Positions 5,032 to 10,262 of a stretch of DNA of 10,262 nucleotides are shown here, piece after piece (the stretch's first letter is position 1; each line of letters opens with the position of its first letter). The stretch is from ZLKRG08 sp046091905. GTDB lineage: Bacteria; Actinomycetota; Actinomycetes; Nanopelagicales; Nanopelagicaceae. The DNA is taken from positions 1 through 10,262 of the forward strand of contig JBJTCN010000066.1 of NCBI GenBank assembly GCA_046091905.1, written 5' to 3'. Below the pieces are notes generated by a model. That model saw only the letters and a list, made by a program, of their open reading frames with translations. It did not search any database and was not told the DNA's origin. Made by a program: the position numbers and the translations under genes.

Positions 5032-6486
5032 TTAAACTGTTAATGGGCGTGCAGTTGGTTCTATCGGCGCAGGTAATTGTGTGGTTCCGCTCAAATAGCG
5101 ATCTACAGCTGCGGCTGCACTTCTACCTTCAGCGATGGCCCAAACAATTAACGATTGTCCGCGGCCAGCATCTCCGGCAATAAAAATTCCCTCTTGGCTA
5201 CTCTGGAAATTTTCATCACGCTTAATATTTCCGCGTTCATCTAGTTGAACTTCTAATTGTGCAAGAAGTGGTGATTTCTCTGGTCCGGTAAATCCCATTG
5301 CCATGAAGACAAAGTCAGCTGGAATTTCCTTCTCGCTTCTAGTAACTGGTTCGAATTTTCCATTTTCGAATTTGACTTCAATAATCTTTAAAGCTTTAAG
5401 ATTTCCGTTGCCATCTCCAATAAATTCTTGGGTATTAACACTGAAGACTCGATTATCTAACTCTTCATGCGCACTAGATACTCGATAAATCATTGGATAG
5501 GTCGGCCATGGTTGTGTAGATGGTCGCTCATCGTTAGGTCGCGGCATAATCTCTAATTGAGTAATCGAGGCTGCCTTCTGGCGAATTGCGGTTCCCAAGC
5601 AATCAGCACCGGTATCACCGCCACCAATTACTACCACGTGTTTACCTTCGACATTAATCGGCGGATTTGTTATTTCGCCAAGTCCCTGCTTATTTCCCCA
5701 AGGCAGGTACTCCATTGCTTGGTAAACACCTTCTAATTCGCGTCCTGGAATATTTAAATCGCGCCATTGAGTAGCACCAACTGCTAATACAATCGCATCG
5801 TATCTGCGACGCAAATCTTCGCCAGTTAATTCTTCGCCAACATTTACACCAGGGCGAAAGCGTGTTCCTTCTTTCTCCATCTGCTGTAGACGACGGTCAA
5901 TTACATACTTCTCCATTTTAAATTCTGGAATTCCATATCGAAGTAAGCCGCCAATTTTCTCTGCTCGCTCATAAACCGCAACAGTATGACCTGCACGAGT
6001 CAATTGTTGTGCCGCAGCTAAACCGGCTGGACCAGATCCAATAACTGCAACAGTCTTGCCACTTAAACGTGAAGGAATCAAAGGTGTAATGGAATCGCTA
6101 CCCCATGCCTCTTCAACAGTTCGTAGCTCAACTTGTTTAATAGTTACTGCTTCTCGATTAATTCCAACTACGCAAGCAGTCTCGCAAGGCGCTGGACATA
6201 ACCGTCCAGTAAATTCTGGAAAATTATTTGTAGCATGCAAGCGATCAATAGCCGAATTTAAATCTCCGCGATAAATCAGGTCGTTCCACTCCGGAATCAA
6301 ATTACCCAGTGGGCAGCCAGAATGGCAGAACGGAATCCCACAATCCATGCATCGTGATGCTTGAGTGCGTAGATGCTCCATTGATTGTGGTTCGTAAACC
6401 TCTTTCCAATCCAAGATCCGAACATCTACTGGACGGCGTTTTGGAGTTTCGCGCTGCTCTTTAATAAATCCTCTTGGATCACCCAT
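5032..6486 (-). CDS. gltD: Glutamate synthase (NADPH) small subunit
   Basis: This 484-residue flavoprotein takes electrons from NAD(P)H and passes them through FAD and iron-sulfur clusters to GltB. An N-terminal ferredoxin-like region has two cysteine groups: C46, C49, C54 and C58 in the stretch beginning RCMDCGIPFC, and C97, C101 and C105 in LCPAPCETAC. The FAD-binding dinucleotide fold is at VIGSGPAG (148-155), and the NAD(P)H fold is at VIGGGDTGAD (286-295). A second FAD motif, IFIAGDAGRGQSLIVWAIAE, lies near the C-terminus. The frame is open from a TTG at 6492, but I chose the ATG at 6486. This gives the usual GltD N-terminus MGDPRGFIK and a GGAGG site at 9-nt spacing. The start overlaps the end of gltB by 8 nt, indicating translational coupling for a fixed GltB:GltD ratio. 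Homologous flavoprotein subunits exist in other reductases, but directly after gltB the assignment is secure. Confidence 0.97.
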   Translation of the reverse strand: MGDPRGFIKEQRETPKRRPVDVRILDWKEVYEPQSMEHLRTQASRCMDCGIPFCHSGCPLGNLIPEWNDLIYRGDLNSAIDRLHATNNFPEFTGRLCPAPCETACVVGINREAVTIKQVELRTVEEAWGSDSITPLIPSRLSGKTVAVIGSGPAGLAAAQQLTRAGHTVAVYERAEKIGGLLRYGIPEFKMEKYVIDRRLQQMEKEGTRFRPGVNVGEELTGEDLRRRYDAIVLAVGATQWRDLNIPGRELEGVYQAMEYLPWGNKQGLGEITNPPINVEGKHVVVIGGGDTGADCLGTAIRQKAASITQLEIMPRPNDERPSTQPWPTYPMIYRVSSAHEELDNRVFSVNTQEFIGDGNGNLKALKIIEVKFENGKFEPVTRSEKEIPADFVFMAMGFTGPEKSPLLAQLEVQLDERGNIKRDENFQSSQEGIFIAGDAGRGQSLIVWAIAEGRSAAAAVDRYLSGTTQLPAPIEPTARPLTV

Positions 6487-9400
6487 TTGCAACTGCCTCC
6501 ATTACATATTTATCTACATCTAAGCCCTTGGCCTTAGCCTCTGCAATTGCAGCTAACACCTTTGCGTAATCTCGTGGCAAAACCAAGGTAAAGCGTGAGA
6601 GCTCCCAATTCTTCAATAACGAAGTGGCAACTTCTGAGCCGGTATCTGCAGCGAATTTGGAGAGAATTGATTTCAATTCGATTTCACGTTCGGCATCAAC
6701 CGATAATAAATCGACCAATTCGGTATTTACTAGCTCTGGCTTTAAATCTAAAACATAAGCCACACCTCCTGACATACCAGCTGCCAAATTTCTTCCAGTG
6801 CGTCCCAAAATTACTACTCGTCCGCCAGTCATATATTCAAGTGCGTGATCACCTACGCCTTCAGTAACGGCAGTTGCGCCAGAGTTACGAACACAGAAAC
6901 GTTCTCCGACTATTCCGCGCACGAAGATCTCTCCGCTAGTTGCACCATAACCAATTACATTTCCGGCAATTACATTCTCTTCAGATTTAAAAGTGGCTTT
7001 CTCATCTGGACGCAAAATTACTCGTCCGCCTGAGATGCCTTTCCCAACATAATCATTGCTATCGCCGTACAAACGAATCGTTAAACCATTTGGAATAAAT
7101 GCGCCCAATGATTGGCCGGCAGATCCATGTAAAACCACATTGATGGTATCTGCAGGTAATCCGACGCCTTGGTATTTGCGAGTAATTTCCGCGCCTAACA
7201 TCGTTCCAACAGTCCGGTTTACATTTCGAACTGGTAAGTCAATATTGACTCGTTCGCCATTTTCTAACGCAGGTTGCGCAAGTTCGATTAATTTATTATC
7301 TAACGCCGCAGCTAAACCATGATCCTGAGTGGTGGTGTTGTGTAACGGTGAATCTACTTCTGGTCGAACTAGAATTGGTGAAAGATCTAATCCACTTGCC
7401 TTCCAGTGATCAATCGCGGCTTTGGTATCCAAGTACTCAACGTGGCCAACCGCCTCTTGAATACTTCTAAAACCAAGTTGCGCAAGTAATTCACGAACCT
7501 CTTGCGCAATGTATTCAAAAAAGGTCTCCACAAACTCTGGCTTACCCGTGAATTTGGCGCGCAGTTCTGGATTTTGAGTGGCCACGCCAACTGGACAGGT
7601 ATCTAAATGACAAACGCGCATCATGATGCAACCTGATACAACTAGTGGCGCTGTTGCAAAACCAAACTCTTCAGCGCCTAAAAGCGCTGCAATAACTACA
7701 TCGCGACCAGTTTTCAACTGGCCATCGGTTTGCACCACAATTCGATCGCGCAAACGATTAAGTAGCAAAGTCTGTTGGGTCTCTGCCAAACCTAATTCCC
7801 AAGGAGCACCTGCATGCTTCAAAGATGTAAGTGGTGAAGCGCCAGTTCCGCCATCGTGACCGGAAATTAAAACTACATCTGCATGAGCTTTGGAGACACC
7901 TGCGGCAACAGTTCCAACACCAACTTCCGCAACTAGCTTTACATGTACTCGGGCATTCTTATTTGCATTCTTTAAGTCGTGAATCAACTGCGCCAAATCT
8001 TCAATTGAATAAATATCGTGATGAGGTGGTGGCGAAATTAGCCCCACACCAGGTGTTGAGTGGCGCACTTTGGCTACCCATGGATAAACCTTATTGCCCG
8101 GTAACTGGCCACCTTCGCCTGGCTTTGCTCCTTGTGCAATTTTAATTTGAATATCATCTGAGTTAACTAAATATTCGCTAGTTACACCGAAACGACCAGA
8201 AGCCACCTGCTTGATCGCAGATCGTTTTGAATCACCATTTGATAGCGGCTTAAATCGCGCTGGATCTTCGCCACCTTCACCGGTATTTGATTTTCCACCT
8301 AAGCGATTCATCGCAATTGCTAACGTTTCGTGAACTTCTTGTGAAACCGAACCAAAACTCATAGCACCGGTTGAGAAACGCTTAACAATTTCAGAGATTG
8401 GCTCAACCTCATCAATTGAAATTGCTGGACGAATACCTTCTTTAAATTTAAATAGACCACGAAGGGTCATCAAACGCTTACTCTGCTCATCAACTCGAGA
8501 TGTATAACGCTTAAACACATCAAAGCGCTTATTGCGAGTGGAATGTTGCAAGGTAAATACCGTCTCTGGGTCAAATAGATGAGGCTCTCCATCACGGCGC
8601 CACTGATATTCGCCACCAATTGATAAACGTTTTGCTCCAGGAATTTCGCCACCAGGCGGATAGGCCACGTGATGTCGTTTGGTAACTTCAGTTGCAACAG
8701 TATCTAAAGTGATGCCACCTAAGCGTGAAGTAGTTCCGGTAAAGAATTCATCGACCAATTCTTGGGATAGACCGATGGCCTCGAAAACTTGGGCTCCGGT
8801 ATATGAAGCAATAGTTGAAATGCCCATCTTCGACATCACTTTTAGTACGCCTTTACCAAGTGATTTAATTAAATTCTTAACCGCCTTCTCTGCAGAAATA
8901 CCAGTAACTACGCCTTGATTAACTAAATCTTCCGCGGTTTCCATAGCTAAATATGGATTTACCGCACCGGCGCCATAACCAATCAGCAAAGCCACATGAT
9001 GTACTTCCCGAACATCTCCAGCTTCAACGATTAAACCAACTTTGGTTCGTGATTTCTCACGAATTAAATGGTGGTGAATCGCCGCGGTCAATAACAAAGA
9101 TGGAATCGGTGCATTATCTGCATCGCCATCGCGATCTGAAAGCACAATGATTCGAGCGCCATTTTCAATTGCGCTAGAAACTTCTCTCTTGATTTCCTCA
9201 ATTCTCTTTCGAAGTCCAGAGCCATCTGCTTCAACAGAAAAGAGTGCTTTGACTACATATGATTCAAGTCCTGGGTAATCGCCATCAACATTTGCCTTAA
9301 TCAACTTTGCTAATTCATCGTTATCAATTACTGGAAATGCAATACCGACTTGTCGGCATGAATTTGGTCCTGGATCTAAGAGATTCCATTCGGGTCCGAC

Positions 9401-10262
9401 TGCCGAGCCTAAAGATGTGACTAACTCTTCACGAATTGCATCTAAAGGCGGATTAGTTACTTGCGCAAAAAGTTGTGAGAAGTAATCAAACATCAATCGT
9501 GGCTTCTCTGATAGCGCAGCAATTGGAGTATCGGTTCCCATCGAACCAAGTGGTTCTGCACCACTTTTAGCCATTGGAGTGATAATTACCCGAATCTCTT
9601 CTTCGGTATAGCCAAATGCTTTTTGACGTCGCACTACTGAAGCGTGCGGATAAATAATGTGTTCGCGATCTGGTAAATCTTTTAGGCGAATCATTCCTTC
9701 ATCAACCCATTGACCATATGGCTGCGCATTAGCTAGCGAATCTTTTATCTCATCATCTTCAATGATCCGTCCAGCTTCAATGTCAACTAAGAACATCTTG
9801 CCCGGTTGCAGTCGACCCTTGCGCGCTACCTTCTCCTGTGGAATATCAAGTACTCCTACTTCGGATGCCAGGACCACATATCCATCATCAGTTACCCAGA
9901 AGCGTGATGGTCGCAAACCATTTCGATCTAATACCGCGCCAACTTGCTTGCCATCTGTAAAGGTTACGCAGGCTGGACCATCCCAAGCTTCCATCAGTGC
10001 AGCATGAAAAGCATAAAAATCGCGACGATTCTTCGGCATTGATGCGTGATTCTCCCAAGCTTCAGGAATCATCATTAAGACCGCATGTGGAAGTGAACGA
10101 CCACCTAAGTAAAGTAGTTCCAGAACTTCATCGAATGAGGCTGAGTCCGAACCAGCCACATCAACAATTGGGAAAATTCGTTCTAAATCACCTGGAATCA
10201 AATTGGATTCTAGTAACTCTTCTCGGGCACGCATCCAATTTCGATTTCCTTTAACTGTGTTA
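6479..10262 (-). CDS. gltB: Glutamate synthase large subunit, partial (N-terminus beyond the right edge)
   Basis: GltB converts L-glutamine and 2-oxoglutarate into two glutamates, the GOGAT half of ammonium assimilation, with GltD supplying electrons. About 1260 residues are visible; full GltB is about 1500. The frame stays open to the window edge: NTVKGNRNW precedes the methionine at 10234, so that methionine is internal. The missing part would hold the catalytic N-terminal cysteine and most of the glutaminase domain. Numbering from that methionine, the rest of the glutaminase and central domains run to about 590. The FMN synthase domain follows, with GGKSNTGEGGEDP (646-658), GAKPGEGGQLPG (702-713) and SGHDGGTGAS (791-800). 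The 3Fe-4S cysteines are C869, C875 and C880 (C-x5-C-x4-C) in GCIMMRVCHLDTCPVG. The C-terminal GXGXG beta-helix domain starts near 1000 (for example GKGISGGRVI). The ORF ends in TGA and overlaps gltD. No frameshift was seen. Confidence 0.97.
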   Translation of the reverse strand, partial: NTVKGNRNWMRAREELLESNLIPGDLERIFPIVDVAGSDSASFDEVLELLYLGGRSLPHAVLMMIPEAWENHASMPKNRRDFYAFHAALMEAWDGPACVTFTDGKQVGAVLDRNGLRPSRFWVTDDGYVVLASEVGVLDIPQEKVARKGRLQPGKMFLVDIEAGRIIEDDEIKDSLANAQPYGQWVDEGMIRLKDLPDREHIIYPHASVVRRQKAFGYTEEEIRVIITPMAKSGAEPLGSMGTDTPIAALSEKPRLMFDYFSQLFAQVTNPPLDAIREELVTSLGSAVGPEWNLLDPGPNSCRQVGIAFPVIDNDELAKLIKANVDGDYPGLESYVVKALFSVEADGSGLRKRIEEIKREVSSAIENGARIIVLSDRDGDADNAPIPSLLLTAAIHHHLIREKSRTKVGLIVEAGDVREVHHVALLIGYGAGAVNPYLAMETAEDLVNQGVVTGISAEKAVKNLIKSLGKGVLKVMSKMGISTIASYTGAQVFEAIGLSQELVDEFFTGTTSRLGGITLDTVATEVTKRHHVAYPPGGEIPGAKRLSIGGEYQWRRDGEPHLFDPETVFTLQHSTRNKRFDVFKRYTSRVDEQSKRLMTLRGLFKFKEGIRPAISIDEVEPISEIVKRFSTGAMSFGSVSQEVHETLAIAMNRLGGKSNTGEGGEDPARFKPLSNGDSKRSAIKQVASGRFGVTSEYLVNSDDIQIKIAQGAKPGEGGQLPGNKVYPWVAKVRHSTPGVGLISPPPHHDIYSIEDLAQLIHDLKNANKNARVHVKLVAEVGVGTVAAGVSKAHADVVLISGHDGGTGASPLTSLKHAGAPWELGLAETQQTLLLNRLRDRIVVQTDGQLKTGRDVVIAALLGAEEFGFATAPLVVSGCIMMRVCHLDTCPVGVATQNPELRAKFTGKPEFVETFFEYIAQEVRELLAQLGFRSIQEAVGHVEYLDTKAAIDHWKASGLDLSPILVRPEVDSPLHNTTTQDHGLAAALDNKLIELAQPALENGERVNIDLPVRNVNRTVGTMLGAEITRKYQGVGLPADTINVVLHGSAGQSLGAFIPNGLTIRLYGDSNDYVGKGISGGRVILRPDEKATFKSEENVIAGNVIGYGATSGEIFVRGIVGERFCVRNSGATAVTEGVGDHALEYMTGGRVVILGRTGRNLAAGMSGGVAYVLDLKPELVNTELVDLLSVDAEREIELKSILSKFAADTGSEVATSLLKNWELSRFTLVLPRDYAKVLAAIAEAKAKGLDVDKYVMEAVANG
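6496..6500 (-). promoter_or_regulatory. Ribosome binding site that decides the gltD start
   Basis: GGAGG on the minus strand lies within the end of gltB. It is 9 nt from the ATG at 6486 but only 3 nt from the TTG at 6492. The spacing and the conserved MGDPRGF N-terminus both favour the ATG. Confidence 0.65.

Noticed and set aside
6487..6492. Upstream TTG start for gltD adding two residues
   Set aside because: The spacing from GGAGG is only 3 nt, and the ATG at 6486 gives the conserved MGDPRGF start.
7831..8145. 104-codon plus-strand frame opposite gltB
   Set aside because: It lies opposite the conserved FMN domain of gltB, has low-complexity composition (many His, Leu, Gln) and shows no family resemblance.
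10232..10234. Methionine at 10234 as the start of a short gltB
   Set aside because: The frame remains open to the window edge and the upstream residues NTVKGNRNW belong to the GltB family. The gene is cut by the window, not truncated.

Overview
This window is a stretch of a chromosome whose genes all lie on the minus strand, so it reads from right to left. The base composition is moderate (about mid-40s % GC by eye). The protein sequences look actinobacterial: a PdtaR-type ANTAR response regulator close to the mycobacterial one, actinobacterial-style GltB/GltD, and a LivK-type binding protein. Low GC, short intergenic gaps and this gene set together suggest a small-genome freshwater actinobacterium of the acI/Nanopelagicales kind. 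That placement is inference from family resemblance, not a database match.

Layout in the direction of transcription. (1) gltB, the large subunit of glutamate synthase, enters from the right edge without its N-terminus and overlaps gltD, the small subunit. (2) pyk, pyruvate kinase, follows 29 nt later. (3) A 73-nt tRNA gene with a leucine CAA anticodon but a short, class-I-like variable loop comes next. (4) Its 3' end lies one nucleotide from the ATG of a PdtaR-like response regulator with an RNA-binding ANTAR domain. (5) A 159-nt gap holds a plausible promoter, a leader hairpin, a 7-codon leader ORF and a weak GlnR-like motif. (6) A branched-chain amino acid ABC transporter follows: the binding protein livK, a stepped hairpin with a T-tract (terminator/attenuator), the permease livH, and livM cut off by the left edge. 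The ATPase genes livG/livF would be expected beyond the left edge.

Functionally this is a nitrogen and central-carbon neighbourhood. GltBD turns 2-oxoglutarate and glutamine into glutamate, Pyk makes pyruvate and ATP, and the Liv system imports amino acids. The ANTAR regulator between them is of a type that acts on nascent RNA. From memory, Streptomyces keeps a related order (pyk, ANTAR regulator, Liv transporter), so the core arrangement is probably old and conserved.

No mobile elements, CRISPR arrays, phage genes or obviously transferred genes were seen. The most unusual signals are the aberrant tRNA, its near-fusion to the pdtaR start codon, and the structured livK leader.
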